A DNA stretch of 64,000 bases, taken from the NCBI GenBank assembly GCA_002401155.1, contig NVSG01000002.1:63023-127022 (forward strand). Direction: 5' to 3'. This stretch comes from Hyphomicrobiales bacterium (GTDB lineage: Bacteria; Pseudomonadota; Alphaproteobacteria; Rhizobiales; Rhizobiaceae). The translations under genes were made by a program, and so were the position numbers. Every line of letters begins with the position of its first letter. Position 1 is the first letter of the stretch. The notes beneath the pieces are model-generated. The model did not search any database and was not told where the DNA came from. It was given only the letters and a program-made list of their open reading frames with translations. Positions 46,137 to 57,100 of the stretch are shown here, piece after piece.

Positions 46137-47672
46137 ATGAAGCTAAAAAACAGACCACGCCTGAGGTTTTTGACCCGGTCCATCGCCTGCACCTTGCTGG
46201 CGAGCGTGAGCCTGTGCGCACTCGGTACATATGGATATGCCCAGTCTGCCGATGATATTTTTTTGATACGGGGTACAAACAGCGATATCCTTGGAGATGC
46301 TAACAGCAGTGATGCCAGCACGCTCGATAACACCACAACAGGCACAGTTCGAAGGTCCGCACGTCCTGCACGCCGGCCAGAACAACCAATCAAACTAAAC
46401 CCCAGACAGCGCTCCCTACCGGCAATGTCATCTGTTCATACAGATGATGGATCATCGACTGCCCGCGAGGAATTACTGACAGGCCGCGAGAATGCGCGTG
46501 TAGCCGCCGATCAACCGCGCACGGTAAATAGTGATGTGACTGATCCTTTCGCCCCGCTTGGGTTTAGGATGGGATCATCAATTGCAAATCTCACTCTGCA
46601 ACAATCCCTTGGGGCTAGCTCCAATATCGAGCAGGCTTCCGTGGCAAAAAGCGGGTCATTTTCCCAAACCAATTTCTCGTTCGATCTGCAAAGTAACTGG
46701 AGCCGTCATCAACTGACTTTAGATGCCGATGGCAGCTATCGAAAGTTTTTTGAGGGTGATCAAACGGATCGTCCAACGGCCGATCTGAGGGCAAGCCTTC
46801 GGCTAGATCTTGTTGATGGGGTTACGTCTACTTTGGGTGCCACCTATAATTTTGCCACAGAAAGTCTGACCAGCAACAGTCTGGGGTCAGATGTGACAGC
46901 CCAACCGGGTGTCCATACTTTCGGTGGCAGTGCGGAAGTCGCACGAAACGACCGCAAGTTAAATTTCCTTTTACGCGGGGTGGTAACAGGCACAACTTAT
47001 GATGCCGCAACCACCACAGGCGGCACGCTCGACCAGAGCGACCGGGATAATATCCGCTATGCTTTAATCGCGCGCGCCGAGTATGATAACGGCGCGGCAA
47101 TCAAGCCGTTCATGCAACTGGGTGCGGCGGCCAGCCGCTACGATCTGGAAATCGACCGTAATGGTGATCGCAGAGACGCAGGCATTTATGAAATACGTGC
47201 GGGGCTTGGGTTCGATTTTGATGAAAAACTAACCGGGGAAATTGCCGCCGGTTACATCTTGGAAAACTACGACGCTGGCAGCCTCGACGATCTCACCGGC
47301 TACACAATCAACGGCACGCTCAATTGGTCACCATCGCGCGAAACGACGGTCGTCCTGAATGCGGCAACGACCCTCAATGGTTCCACTACCGCAGGCGATA
47401 ATGGCTCAGTGGTATATAATGGCGGCCTCGCCATCACCCGCAAAACAACCGAGCGCCTGTCACTGAATCTCAACGCCACCTTCAGCCTTGATTATGATGA
47501 GCAACAGGCTACCACCGATGCAACTTATACATTCGGTGCCGGTGCCCAATACTGGATGAACCGCTATATGGCGATTTCCGCCAATCTAGGCCACACAATT
47601 TTCGAAGGCAGCAGCGGCAATAATGACTACGATGAAACCACTGCTACGCTGGGCGTCGTGTTACAGCGCTAG
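46137..47672 (+). CDS. Outer membrane beta-barrel protein
   Basis: A 511-residue exported protein. A basic N-terminus and hydrophobic stretch (about residues 12-36, with [22 protein letters not shown]) form a signal peptide with cleavage after AQ-S or nearby. A Ser/Thr/Arg-rich linker of about 100 residues follows. The rest shows alternating strands typical of barrels and ends in an aromatic-poor LGVVLQR. The frame is open from 46089, but the ATG at 46137 gives the usual signal-peptide layout. I do not recognise a substrate; related rhizobial proteins are listed as outer-membrane beta-barrel proteins. It overlaps convergent galU by four bases. Confidence 0.82.
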   Translation: MKLKNRPRLRFLTRSIACTLLASVSLCALGTYGYAQSADDIFLIRGTNSDILGDANSSDASTLDNTTTGTVRRSARPARRPEQPIKLNPRQRSLPAMSSVHTDDGSSTAREELLTGRENARVAADQPRTVNSDVTDPFAPLGFRMGSSIANLTLQQSLGASSNIEQASVAKSGSFSQTNFSFDLQSNWSRHQLTLDADGSYRKFFEGDQTDRPTADLRASLRLDLVDGVTSTLGATYNFATESLTSNSLGSDVTAQPGVHTFGGSAEVARNDRKLNFLLRGVVTGTTYDAATTTGGTLDQSDRDNIRYALIARAEYDNGAAIKPFMQLGAAASRYDLEIDRNGDRRDAGIYEIRAGLGFDFDEKLTGEIAAGYILENYDAGSLDDLTGYTINGTLNWSPSRETTVVLNAATTLNGSTTAGDNGSVVYNGGLAITRKTTERLSLNLNATFSLDYDEQQATTDATYTFGAGAQYWMNRYMAISANLGHTIFEGSSGNNDYDETTATLGVVLQR

Positions 47673-48565
47673 CCGATCGGCTTGATTTCCCGCATCATTC
47701 GCTCGATCTCAGGGCGAATATGCTCGGCCATATCTTTGTGCCAAAGGGCAAACGCGATATTGGCCATGATAAACCCTTCCTTGGAACCGCAATCAAATGT
47801 GCGCCCGGTGAAGGTGAAGCCATAAAAATCCTGCTGTTTTGCCAGTGTGATCATCGCGTCCGTAAGCTGAATTTCGCCGCCTGCACCACTTGCTTGATTT
47901 TCAAGAATATCAAAAATTTCAGGTTGTAGAATATAACGCCCGTTGATGAAGAGATTGGAGGGAGCCGTACCCGGTGCCGGTTTTTCAACCATGCCCGTCA
48001 CTTCAAATCCGCCTTCCACATCATTGCCCATTTCAACGACGCCGTATTTGTGGGTTTCTTCCCATGCAACTTCTTCCGTCGCTATAATATTGCCACCGGT
48101 GCGTGAATAAAGATCAACCATACGGCTCATGCAGCCCACTTCGTCCTGCATCACCATATCTGGCAGAAACAGCGCAAAAGGTTCGTCACCAACAATATCG
48201 CGCGCGCACCAAACCGCATGGCCAAGGCCCAGCGGTGCTTGCTGGCGGGTGAAACTTGCCTGCCCGGCTTTCAGCTGTGAGCCGTCCAGAATTTCAATCG
48301 CAACATCTTTGCCGCGTTCTTCCAGTGTTTTTTGCAATTCGTATTGAATATCGAAGTGATCTTCAATCACCCCTTTATTGCGTCCAGTGACGAAAACAAA
48401 ATGCTCAATACCCGCGGCCCGTGCCTCATCCACTGCGTATTGGATGACGGGTTTATCGAGTACGGTCAGCATTTCCTTGGGAACTGCTTTGGTGGCCGGG
48501 AGGAAACGGGTTCCAAGGCCTGCTACGGGAAAAACAGCTTTTTTAATTGGTTTTTGTTCGGACAT
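47669..48565 (-). CDS. galU: UTP--glucose-1-phosphate uridylyltransferase
   Basis: Makes UDP-glucose, the donor for exopolysaccharide and for galactose metabolism. The 298-residue nucleotidyltransferase begins [20 protein letters not shown] and contains [19 protein letters not shown] and [19 protein letters not shown]. galE stands divergently upstream, so UDP-glucose and UDP-galactose production are linked in place. The end overlaps the barrel gene by four bases. About 178 bases, with a palindromic repeat, separate it from galE. Confidence 0.96.
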   Translation of the reverse strand: MSEQKPIKKAVFPVAGLGTRFLPATKAVPKEMLTVLDKPVIQYAVDEARAAGIEHFVFVTGRNKGVIEDHFDIQYELQKTLEERGKDVAIEILDGSQLKAGQASFTRQQAPLGLGHAVWCARDIVGDEPFALFLPDMVMQDEVGCMSRMVDLYSRTGGNIIATEEVAWEETHKYGVVEMGNDVEGGFEVTGMVEKPAPGTAPSNLFINGRYILQPEIFDILENQASGAGGEIQLTDAMITLAKQQDFYGFTFTGRTFDCGSKEGFIMANIAFALWHKDMAEHIRPEIERMMREIKPIG

Positions 48566-48665
48566 AAATGTACCTGCTCACATTTTTTTGAAAATGATGG
48601 CCCCTTAATTGCATCCCAACCGTTTATTTAATCCTAAGGTTTTGATGCTAGCCTGACTTTTAACA

Positions 48666-48705
48666 GCACAAACGGAAAAGTGGAAACCAGTTTTGTGGTT
48701 TGTGC
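48666..48705. repeat. Rhizobiales-type short palindrome, copy 2
   Basis: A 40-base imperfect palindrome: GCACAAAC (48666-48673) pairs with GTTTGTGC (48698-48705) around a core GGAAAAGTGGAAACCAGTTT. It resembles the copy at 17748-17790 in layout, with changes in both arms that keep the pairing. It lies between the galU and galE genes, 39 bases before the galE start. Confidence 0.7.
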
Positions 48706-48743
48706 GACAAAATTTACTATTGTGCAAAGAGCGAGACATCAAA

Positions 48744-49739
48744 ATGACGGTATTAGTGACAGGCGGCGCTGGATATATAGGTTCCCACATGGTTTGGGAG
48801 TTGCTGGATCATAACGAGGACGTTGTTGTACTTGATAATTTGGTTACCGGCTTTCGCTGGTCAGTGCCGGAAAAGGTCAAACTGATTATCGGCAATATCG
48901 CCGATGAAGAATTGGTTGAATCCATCATTCGTGATTATAAAATTGATTGTATAATCCACTTTGCAGGCTCTGTTGTCGTGCCAGAATCCATCGAAAATCC
49001 GCTCAAATACTATGAAAACAACACAGCCAACTCGCTAAAACTTATCCAGACCGCAGTTAAGATGAATATTTCAAAATTCATTTTTTCATCAACCGCCGCC
49101 GTTTATGGTACGCCGCTTGGAAGTGGTCCGATCCGTGAAGATGCGATCCTCAATCCCATGTCGCCTTATGGTTCATCCAAATTGATGACTGAAATCATGG
49201 TGCGCGACGCGGCCAACGCCCACGGCATGCGCTATGTCATGCTGCGTTATTTCAACGTTGCCGGCTGTGATCCGAAAGGACGCACAGGCCAATCGACTGA
49301 AGGCGCAACCCATTTGATCAAGATTGCCTGCGAAACGGCATTGGGCAAACGCGCCAGCATGAAAGTATTTGGGACCGATTATGATACACCGGATGGCAGT
49401 TGCATCCGCGATTTCATCCATGTGTCCGATCTGGTCAATGCTCACTATACGGTGCTTGGTTTTCTGCGCGATGGCGGCCGAAAATTCACCGCCAATTGTG
49501 GTTATTCAAAAGGCTATTCCGTGCTCGAAGTGCTTGAAGCTGTGAAGCGGGTTTCGGGCAATGACTTCCCGGTAATCATGGATGAGCGCCGGGAAGGCGA
49601 TATTCCATCTCTTACCGCCGATGCCCATCGTTTGATGAGCAGGCTGAATTGGAAACCTAAACACGATAATCTCGACGAGATTATCGCCAGCGCTTTATCA
49701 TGGGAAGCCAAGGTGGATGATTTGAAGAAGTCTGCGTAG
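48744..49739 (+). CDS. galE: UDP-glucose 4-epimerase
   Basis: Interconverts UDP-glucose and UDP-galactose. The 331-residue SDR protein has VTGGAGYIGSHMV at the N-terminus, the catalytic SSTAAVYG and YGSSK with the Tyr-Lys pair, and LRYFNVAGCDPKGR. The frame is open further upstream, through the palindromic repeat, but ATG at 48744 gives the family start. It pairs with divergent galU for UDP-sugar synthesis. The murein hydrolase gene is 128 bases downstream. Confidence 0.95.
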   Translation: MTVLVTGGAGYIGSHMVWELLDHNEDVVVLDNLVTGFRWSVPEKVKLIIGNIADEELVESIIRDYKIDCIIHFAGSVVVPESIENPLKYYENNTANSLKLIQTAVKMNISKFIFSSTAAVYGTPLGSGPIREDAILNPMSPYGSSKLMTEIMVRDAANAHGMRYVMLRYFNVAGCDPKGRTGQSTEGATHLIKIACETALGKRASMKVFGTDYDTPDGSCIRDFIHVSDLVNAHYTVLGFLRDGGRKFTANCGYSKGYSVLEVLEAVKRVSGNDFPVIMDERREGDIPSLTADAHRLMSRLNWKPKHDNLDEIIASALSWEAKVDDLKKSA

Positions 49740-49867
49740 GGCTCTTTTCTGCCATAAAATAATCATAACTCACGTTAAAATCGCTTTCTTAAGCGAAGTA
49801 ATATACTCAGGGCTAAGGGTGATTCTCGTCATTTTTTCATTCTGGCAAAAATCGAGTGGAGAAATTC

Positions 49868-51100
49868 ATGCAGCGATATCCAGCGGTAACCTCATTTTTA
49901 TGCAGCGTTCTGGTTGCATTTTCTTTGGTGATGATTGCATCACAAACAGCCCGTGCGAATGCAGGCTTTGAAAAATGGATCAGGGATTTTTATTCTGTTG
50001 CGGCCAAATCCGGCATTAAAAAATCCACCTATAATGCAGTTTTTCGCGGCATCAAATCGCCTGACCCGGAAGTTCTGAAAGCTGCACGATACCAGCCCGA
50101 GTTCACCGCCAAGGTCTGGGAATATCTCGATACGCGCATCACTGAAAAAACCATCCGTACCGGCCAAGAGATGGCCGTCAAATACAAGAAATGGTTGAAC
50201 AAGATCGAGCCGAAATTCGGCGTTGATCGTCATATATTGCTGGCCATCTGGTCGATGGAATCTTCCTATGGCGAAGCGCTGAAAAAGAAAACCGGCATCA
50301 GAAGCATCGCCCGTTCCCTTGCAACCCTTGCCTATGCCGATAAGCGTCGGCGCAAATTTGCCCGCAGCCAGCTCATCGCTGCATTGAAAATTGTTCAGCG
50401 CGGCGACGTCAGCGCCAAGGGCCTTGTGGGGTCTTGGGCCGGCGCCATGGGCCACACCCAATTCATTCCCACCAGCTATCGCACATGGGCCGTTGATATT
50501 GACGGCGATGGGCGGCGCAATGTCTGGACATCGGTGCCTGATGCGCTGGCATCATCGGCAAATCTGCTGCGAAAAAATGGCTGGAGAAGCGGCCAAACAT
50601 GGGGCTATGAAGTCAAATTACCGAGAGGTTTCAATTACAAATTGGTGAACAAGAATGGCCTGACCCTTGGAAAATTTGCCGCCATGGGTGTCAAACGTTC
50701 CTCTGGTTCAAAATTCCCGCGCCCCGGCGATAAGGCGGTTTTAAAACTGCTTGCCGGAAAAAAGGGCCCGGCCTTTTTGATGGTCAAGAATTTCTACGTC
50801 CTCAAACGTTATAACAATGCCGACAAATATGCTTTGGCGGTTGGCCATTTGGCCGAGCGCATTAAAGGCTCCGGTCCTTTTGCTAAAAATTGGCCGAGGG
50901 GCTATATCCCGTTAAACGAAAGCGAGCGCAAGGAATTGCAAATCCAGCTTTTAAAACGCAAGCTCTACGATGGCAAAATCGACGGCAATATCGGCTCCGG
51001 CTCAAGGGCAGCCATCATGGTATTTCAGCGGGCCAATGGCATGAAGGCAACCGGCTATGCATCCAAAGCGGTATTGGCTAAGATGCGTAGCAGGAAGTAA
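49868..51100 (+). CDS. Lytic murein transglycosylase with peptidoglycan-binding domain
   Basis: Cell-wall enzyme of the MltB/SLT_2 group, 410 residues. A signal peptide (about residues 8-29, cleaved after ARA) leads to the catalytic domain with the Glu in AIWSMESSYGEALKKK and the GSWAGAMGHTQFIPTSY core. A C-terminal PG_binding_1 domain (about residues 350-405, with NIGSGSRAAIMVFQRANG) follows. It cuts glycan strands to anhydro ends in the periplasm. The ATG at 49868 is chosen over an in-frame GTG at 49856. It stands alone between galE and the DUF459 gene. Confidence 0.93.
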   Translation: MQRYPAVTSFLCSVLVAFSLVMIASQTARANAGFEKWIRDFYSVAAKSGIKKSTYNAVFRGIKSPDPEVLKAARYQPEFTAKVWEYLDTRITEKTIRTGQEMAVKYKKWLNKIEPKFGVDRHILLAIWSMESSYGEALKKKTGIRSIARSLATLAYADKRRRKFARSQLIAALKIVQRGDVSAKGLVGSWAGAMGHTQFIPTSYRTWAVDIDGDGRRNVWTSVPDALASSANLLRKNGWRSGQTWGYEVKLPRGFNYKLVNKNGLTLGKFAAMGVKRSSGSKFPRPGDKAVLKLLAGKKGPAFLMVKNFYVLKRYNNADKYALAVGHLAERIKGSGPFAKNWPRGYIPLNESERKELQIQLLKRKLYDGKIDGNIGSGSRAAIMVFQRANGMKATGYASKAVLAKMRSRK

Positions 51101-51212
51101 GGACGCTAAGCTGCGGAAATTATGGTTAATAAATCTTAATTTTGGCTCATTTGAGATATTTAATATGTATATGAGTTTATGATTTGAGTGTTTTAATTTT
51201 GGATTTGTTGTG

Positions 51213-52499
51213 ATGCGTTCTTTGTTTTGGATATTGGCGATACTGGCGGTGCTTGGATTAGCAGCACCGGAAGTACCGGTGTTTGGTGTCGACAGTGCCT
51301 ATTCGCAAGCACGAAAGAAAAACAAACGCCCCAGCCTTTTTCAGCTGCTTTTCAAGAGAAAAAGAAGACGCAGAAATTCCAGTGCCTCTCAGGGAAATCC
51401 ACGCCGTCGCATCGGTCAACGGATCGTGAGACGCCGCAAAAAAGCCAATCGTCAGGTTGTGGTTATTCCCAAGGTCGATAAGCTTGAAAACGCCGCAAAA
51501 ATTCTGGTTATCGGTGATTTTATGGCTGATGGTTTGGCCAAAGGACTGACGCAAATTTTTGCCAAGGATGCCAACGTAGTCTTCATAGAAGAAGCACGCG
51601 GCCTCTCCGGCATCGTTCGCGAAGATGTGGTGAATTGGTCAGCCGAAGTTAAGAATCTGATTGATGAAATTAAACCGGCGGGCATCGTTGTAATGGTTGG
51701 CATGAATGACCGTCAGCAAATGAAATCTACAGCGGGTAGATTCGATAAATTGACCGAGAACTGGAAAAAGGAATATGTGAAACGGGTAGCAGCGCTTGCC
51801 GCCGCCACAGCATCCAGAAATCTCGTATGGGTTGGCCTTCCGCCGGTTCGAAGCGGTTCAATGAATGCCGATTATCTTGTATTCAATGAAATCTTCCGCA
51901 CTCAGGTCGAGGCTGTCGGCGGGACCTATGTGGATGTGTGGGATGGTTACACAAATGCTGAAGGAAAATTCATTACCGCTGGCCCGGATATTAAAGGTCA
52001 AATTGTTCGCCTGCGCAGTTCCGACGGCATAAATATGACCAGGGCTGGAAAGCGCAAGCTTGGATTTTACGCCGAAAGCGCCATCCGCAAAGCCAATAAG
52101 CTGGCTGCAGAAACGCTCCTCGCTTCGCTGCCATCTCTCACAGGTCCAGCGCAACCTTTGAAGGCTGAATACGATCCGGCAAAAACCGGTAGAACTATGA
52201 TCGTTTCTCTGGAGGGGCCGGCACTCGATGGCGGAAGTGTGTTAGAAGGCCCATTAGGCTTCATCAATGCCGAGGGTGCGGATAGAAGCGTGAGCTTTGA
52301 ACTGGTTTTAAGAGGCAATGTGTCCACCTCCCATGCAGGCCGAATTGATGCGGCGTGGGGACCAGCAAAAACCGACAAGGCTCAGGCGGCGGAAGAAGAC
52401 AAGGCCGATGCAATGAAAAAAGCCCTGACTAAAAAAATTGGCCCGAAAGCATCCCTCGCAATTCCCTACGTAAGAGAAGTTCTGGTAAGCCTAAACTAG
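51213..52499 (+). CDS. DUF459 family SGNH-hydrolase-like protein
   Basis: An exported 428-residue protein. A signal sequence (about residues 1-26) and a highly basic segment (residues 33-75, many Lys and Arg) precede an SGNH-like domain. The usual GDS nucleophile block reads VIGDFMADGLAKGL, so the Ser is replaced by Phe, while the later block VMVGMNDRQQM keeps Asn. Many DUF459 proteins are thought to modify peptidoglycan or polysaccharide; with the Ser absent, this one may only bind. A second ATG-like start lies at 51210 (GTG). R4 follows its stop. Confidence 0.83.
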   Translation: MRSLFWILAILAVLGLAAPEVPVFGVDSAYSQARKKNKRPSLFQLLFKRKRRRRNSSASQGNPRRRIGQRIVRRRKKANRQVVVIPKVDKLENAAKILVIGDFMADGLAKGLTQIFAKDANVVFIEEARGLSGIVREDVVNWSAEVKNLIDEIKPAGIVVMVGMNDRQQMKSTAGRFDKLTENWKKEYVKRVAALAAATASRNLVWVGLPPVRSGSMNADYLVFNEIFRTQVEAVGGTYVDVWDGYTNAEGKFITAGPDIKGQIVRLRSSDGINMTRAGKRKLGFYAESAIRKANKLAAETLLASLPSLTGPAQPLKAEYDPAKTGRTMIVSLEGPALDGGSVLEGPLGFINAEGADRSVSFELVLRGNVSTSHAGRIDAAWGPAKTDKAQAAEEDKADAMKKALTKKIGPKASLAIPYVREVLVSLN

Positions 52500-52515
52500 G
52501 CTCCCAAATTTCTTT

Positions 52516-52638
52516 CCGTATCCTCTCCCGCCAAAGGCGGGGAGCGAAGAGCGACCGGCGCTAATGCGCCGCCCATACGGAGGCCCGAGCGTCATGTCGA
52601 AGACATGCCACTAAGAATGTGGAGGGTATGCCCGTGAG
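52516..52638. repeat. Multi-hairpin intergenic repeat, copy R4
   Basis: Copy 4, between the convergent DUF459 and gltD genes. CCGTAT (52516-52521) pairs with ATACGG (52575-52580) around CCCGCC-AAA-GGCGGG (52527-52541) and GGCGC-TAAT-GCGCC. The right half differs from R2: in place of the CCAAGC hairpin it has ATGTC-GAA-GACAT and CCAC/GTGG, then GGGTATGCCCGTGAG. So the left module is kept and the right one has been swapped. Confidence 0.82.
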
Positions 52639-52654
52639 ACAAAACGAATCCAAT

Positions 52655-54103
52655 TTACCTAGGTAAATTGGTTTTTCCCATCAGATCGAAATCGATTGAA
52701 CGAGCAGCTTGTCTGCCTTCGCGAATTGCCCAGACAATCAGGGACTGGCCTCTGCGACAGTCACCGGCTGTATAAACCTTGGCCAGAGATGTTTTGTAAT
52801 CTTCTTCATTGGCGGTGATTGCTGCATCGCCGCGTCTGCCGGGAGTTGTATCGAGAGAGAGTTCTTTCACGAACGTCTCTTCCAAAGGTCCGGCAAAGCC
52901 GATAGCGATGAACACCAAATCAGCTTTTAAAATAAATTCCGTGCCTTCAATCGGCTCGCGTTTTTCATTGACGCGTGCGCATTTCACGCCGGTGAGAACT
53001 CCGTCCTTGCCAACAAATCCGAGCGTTGCCGCCATGAATTCACGTTTGGCTCCTTCTGCCTGCGAGGAGGATGTGCGCATTTTGGTCGCCCAATAAGGCC
53101 AGACCATCATCTTGTCTTCACGCTCTGGGGGTTCAGGGCGAATATCCATTTGGGTCACCCGCACCGCGCCTTGCCTAAAGGCCGTACCAACACAGTCAGA
53201 TGCGGTATCGCCACCGCCGACCACAACGATGTGTTTACCGGCCGCCAAAATTTCGTCTGATGGCCAGCCGACACTTTGGATGGCTTCACCACCCACGCGC
53301 CTATTGTGCTGAACCAGATAAGGCATGGCGTCATAAACACCGGAAAGGTCGCTGCCGGGAATGCCCGGATCACGAGGTTTTTCTGCGCCCGTTGTGAGCA
53401 GCACTGCATCGAAATCTTCAACCAGTTCTTTCGCACTTTTATCAACGCCGATATTCACGCCGTAATGGAACGTCACACCTTCGCCTTCCATCTGCTCAAT
53501 GCGGCGGTCGATATAATGTTTTTCCATTTTGAAATCAGGAATGCCGTAGCGCAGCAAACCGCCAGCGCGGTTTTCGCGTTCAAAAACATGTACGTCATGG
53601 CCAACTCGGGCCAATTGCTGAGCGGCAGCCATGCCAGCTGCGCCCGAACCGATGATCGCAACGCGCTTGCCGGTTTTTTGTTCCGCAGGTTGCGGCACAA
53701 TCATGCCCAGTTCATAGGAACGATCGGCAATTGCCTGTTCAACAGTTTTGATTGCAACCGGCGCATCTTCCAAATTAAGCGTACAAGCTTCTTCGCACGG
53801 TGCCGGACAGATTCTGCCGGTAAATTCCGGGAAGTTATTGGTCGAATGGAGATTGCGCGAAGCTTCTTCCCAATCGCCTTGATAAATCAGATCGTTCCAG
53901 TCTGGAATCTGGTTGTTGACCGGACAGCCCGTATCGCCGTGGCAATAGGGAATGCCGCAATCCATGCAGCGCGATGCCTGCTTGGTAACTTCCTCATCAG
54001 ACATGGGAATTGTAAATTCGTGGTTATGGCGAATGCGGTCAGAGGCAGGCTGATAGCGTGCTGTTTGACGATCAATTTCCAAAAATCCGGTAACTTTACC
54101 CAT
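52655..54103 (-). CDS. gltD: Glutamate synthase small subunit
   Basis: Flavoprotein of NADPH-dependent GOGAT that passes electrons to the large subunit, which makes glutamate from glutamine and 2-oxoglutarate. The 482-residue chain has the N-terminal Cys-rich iron-sulfur segment ([16 protein letters not shown] and [13 protein letters not shown]), FAD loop [14 protein letters not shown] and NADPH loop [15 protein letters not shown]. It lies 24 bases after gltB, so the two form an operon read from gltB. A repeat lies 16 bases beyond its end. Confidence 0.96.
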   Translation of the reverse strand: MGKVTGFLEIDRQTARYQPASDRIRHNHEFTIPMSDEEVTKQASRCMDCGIPYCHGDTGCPVNNQIPDWNDLIYQGDWEEASRNLHSTNNFPEFTGRICPAPCEEACTLNLEDAPVAIKTVEQAIADRSYELGMIVPQPAEQKTGKRVAIIGSGAAGMAAAQQLARVGHDVHVFERENRAGGLLRYGIPDFKMEKHYIDRRIEQMEGEGVTFHYGVNIGVDKSAKELVEDFDAVLLTTGAEKPRDPGIPGSDLSGVYDAMPYLVQHNRRVGGEAIQSVGWPSDEILAAGKHIVVVGGGDTASDCVGTAFRQGAVRVTQMDIRPEPPEREDKMMVWPYWATKMRTSSSQAEGAKREFMAATLGFVGKDGVLTGVKCARVNEKREPIEGTEFILKADLVFIAIGFAGPLEETFVKELSLDTTPGRRGDAAITANEEDYKTSLAKVYTAGDCRRGQSLIVWAIREGRQAARSIDFDLMGKTNLPR

Positions 54104-54127
54104 AGATTTACCCTTACTAAAATTCTC

Positions 54128-57100
54128 TTATTCGGCTGCCCGAACGTGCTTCTTTTCTTCCATTTCCCGCAATGCCCGGCGATATTCAACCGGCATGACC
54201 TTGGCAAATTTCGGACGGTATTCTTCCCAATTATCCAAAATTTCCTTGGCCCGCGTGGAGCCGGTATAATGCATGTGAGAGATGATGAGTTGCTTGAGGC
54301 GCTCTTCATCAAAACGGGTCATATCGGATGAAACATCCACTCGGCCTTTATGGTCGAGATCGCCGCCATGGTGATGCAGTTTTTCAAGCAGATCGTCCTC
54401 TTCAGGAACCGGCTCAAGTTCAACCATCGCCATATTGCAGCGTTCAGCAAAATTGCCTGCTTCATCGAGGACGTATGCAATACCGCCGGACATACCGGCT
54501 GCAAAGTTGCGTCCGGTTTCACCAAGTACAACCACCACGCCGCCGGTCATATATTCGCAACCGTGATCGCCAACGCCTTCAACGACGGCAACAGCGCCGG
54601 AGTTACGAACTCCGAAGCGTTCACCAGCAACACCGCGGAAATAACACTCTCCAGAGATCGCACCATAAAGCACGGTATTGCCAACGATGATGGATTCTTC
54701 TGCCTTATAGGTCACGTTTTCTGGTGGCCGCACAACAATACGTCCGCCGGATAATCCCTTGCCCACATAGTCATTGCTGTCGCCTTGAAGATCAAAGGAA
54801 ATTCCTTTGGCAAGGAATGCGCCAAAGCTTTGCCCGGCAGTGCCTTTCAGGCTGACCGCGATGGTATCATCGGGTAGTCCGTCATAACCATATTTCGCAG
54901 CGAGTTTGCCCGAAAGCATGGCACCGGCAGAGCGGTCCGTATTGAAAATATCAACTTCGATCTGTACCGCTTCACCATTCTCGAGAGCAGGTTTTGCCTG
55001 TTCAACAAGCTTGCGATCCAGAATGTCATCTATTGGATGCTTCTGGGTTTTGGTCCAGTAAATTTCGCTTTTCTCAGCTTCCGGCTTGAAGAACATACCG
55101 GAAAAATCAAGACCGCTGGCTTTCCAGTGATTGATCAGGCTTCCCTGTTCCAGCATCTGGCTCTCGCCAACCATTTCGTCGAAATTTAGATAGCCCATTT
55201 CAGCCATAAGTTCGCGCACTTCTTCGGCAATGAAGAAGAAATAATTGATCACATCTTCTGGTGTGCCGCGGAAACGTTGGCGCAAAACAGGGTCTTGTGT
55301 CGCGATACCAACAGGGCAAGTATTGAGATGACATTTACGCATCATCAAACAACCTGTCGCAATCAGGGGTGCGGTAGAAAATCCAAATTCATCGGCACCA
55401 AGCAGCGCACCGATCACCACATCGCGTCCGGTACGAAGCCCACCATCAACCTGCAAGGCAATGCGCGAGCGAAGCCCATTCAGAACCAGAGTTTGATGAG
55501 TTTCAGCAAGCCCCATTTCCCACGGAGACCCAGCATGTTTCAGCGAGGTGAGGGGAGATGCGCCCGTGCCACCATCATAACCGGAAATCGTAATATGGTC
55601 GGCGCGTGCTTTGGCAACACCAGCCGCAACCGTACCAACACCAACTTCCGACACCAATTTGACCGAGATAGCCGCGTTTTCATTGACGTTTTTCAAATCG
55701 AAGATCAGCTGGGCTAAATCTTCAATCGAATAAATATCATGGTGCGGTGGCGGTGAAATCAGACCAACCCCTTGGGTGGAATGACGGGTTTTTGCAATCA
55801 CCGCGTCCACTTTATGGCCGGGCAATTGTCCGCCCTCACCGGGTTTGGCACCCTGCGCCACTTTGATCTGTAGCATGTCTGCGTTAGCCAGATATTCAGC
55901 CGTAACACCAAACCGGCCAGAGGCTATCTGCTTAATAGCGGAGCGTTCCGGGTTCGGGCTGCCATCGGGCATTGGTGCGAAACGGTCGGATTCTTCGCCG
56001 CCTTCGCCTGTGTTTGATTTGCCGCCGATCTGGTTCATGGCACGTGCAAGCGTTGTATGAGCCTCACGCGAAATCGAACCAAACGACATCGCTCCGGTTG
56101 AGAACCGTTTGACGATGGTTTCGACCGATTCAACCTCATCAATTGGCACTGATTTGCGACCATCATCCTTGGCAGATTTTATATCAAACAATCCGCGAAT
56201 AGAGGCGTTGTTTTCCGCCGCATTATCGACCAGTTTGGAGAATTCCTGAAACGTTGCGTAGGAATTTCCGCGCACCGAATGCTGCAATTTGGCGATGTTT
56301 TCAGGGGTCCATGCATGGACTTCGCCGCGCATGCGATACATATATTCGCCACCCACTTCCAGCGAGTTGCGCAACACCTGATTTTTGCCAAATGCCTTGT
56401 CGTGGCGATCAACGGTTTCCTTGGAGATTTCAACAAGACCCGCGCCCTCAATCAGCGTGGCAGTCCCGGTGAAATAGGCTTTTATGAATTCGGATGACAA
56501 GCCCACCGCATCAAATATCTGCGCACCGCAATAGGATTGATAAGTGGAAATGCCCATCTTGGACATCACCTTCAAAATACCTTTGTCGACGGCTTTGATA
56601 TAGCGGGAGGTCACCTCATAGGCATCCACCTCGTCGGGGAAATCGCCCCGTTCAAACATATGTCCCAGCGTCTCAAACGCCAGATAAGGGTTGATCGCTT
56701 CCGCGCCATAACCTGCAAGCATGCAGAAATGATGCACTTCGCGTGGTTCGCCGGATTCAACAACCAGCCCAACAGAAGTCCGAAGACCCTTGCGGATCAA
56801 ATGATGATGCACAGCCGCCGTTGCCAGCAACGCCGGAATGGCAATTCTGCTCGCGGCAATCTGGCGATCGGAAAGAACAATAATATTATAATCGCCGCGC
56901 ACGGATTTCTCAGCCCGTTGGCAAAGAATATCAATGGCTTCCTTCATGCCCTCGCTGCCTCTGTCGGCACTATAGGTAATGTCCAGTGTTTTTGTCTGGA
57001 ACTGATTGTCACCGATATCGCCAATGGCACGGATTTTTTCCAAATCCTCATTGGTCAAAATAGGCTGACGAACCTCAAGGCGTTTCATGGTTGCAGCGCC

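Noticed and set aside
27135..52638. CRISPR array or tandem repeats made by the hairpin elements
   Set aside because: The copies are single, thousands of bases apart and have no regular spacers.
53276..54331. A 351-codon open frame antisense to gltD and the end of gltB
   Set aside because: It is a shadow of the intact glutamate synthase genes on the other strand; the translation has no recognisable domain and no ribosome site.
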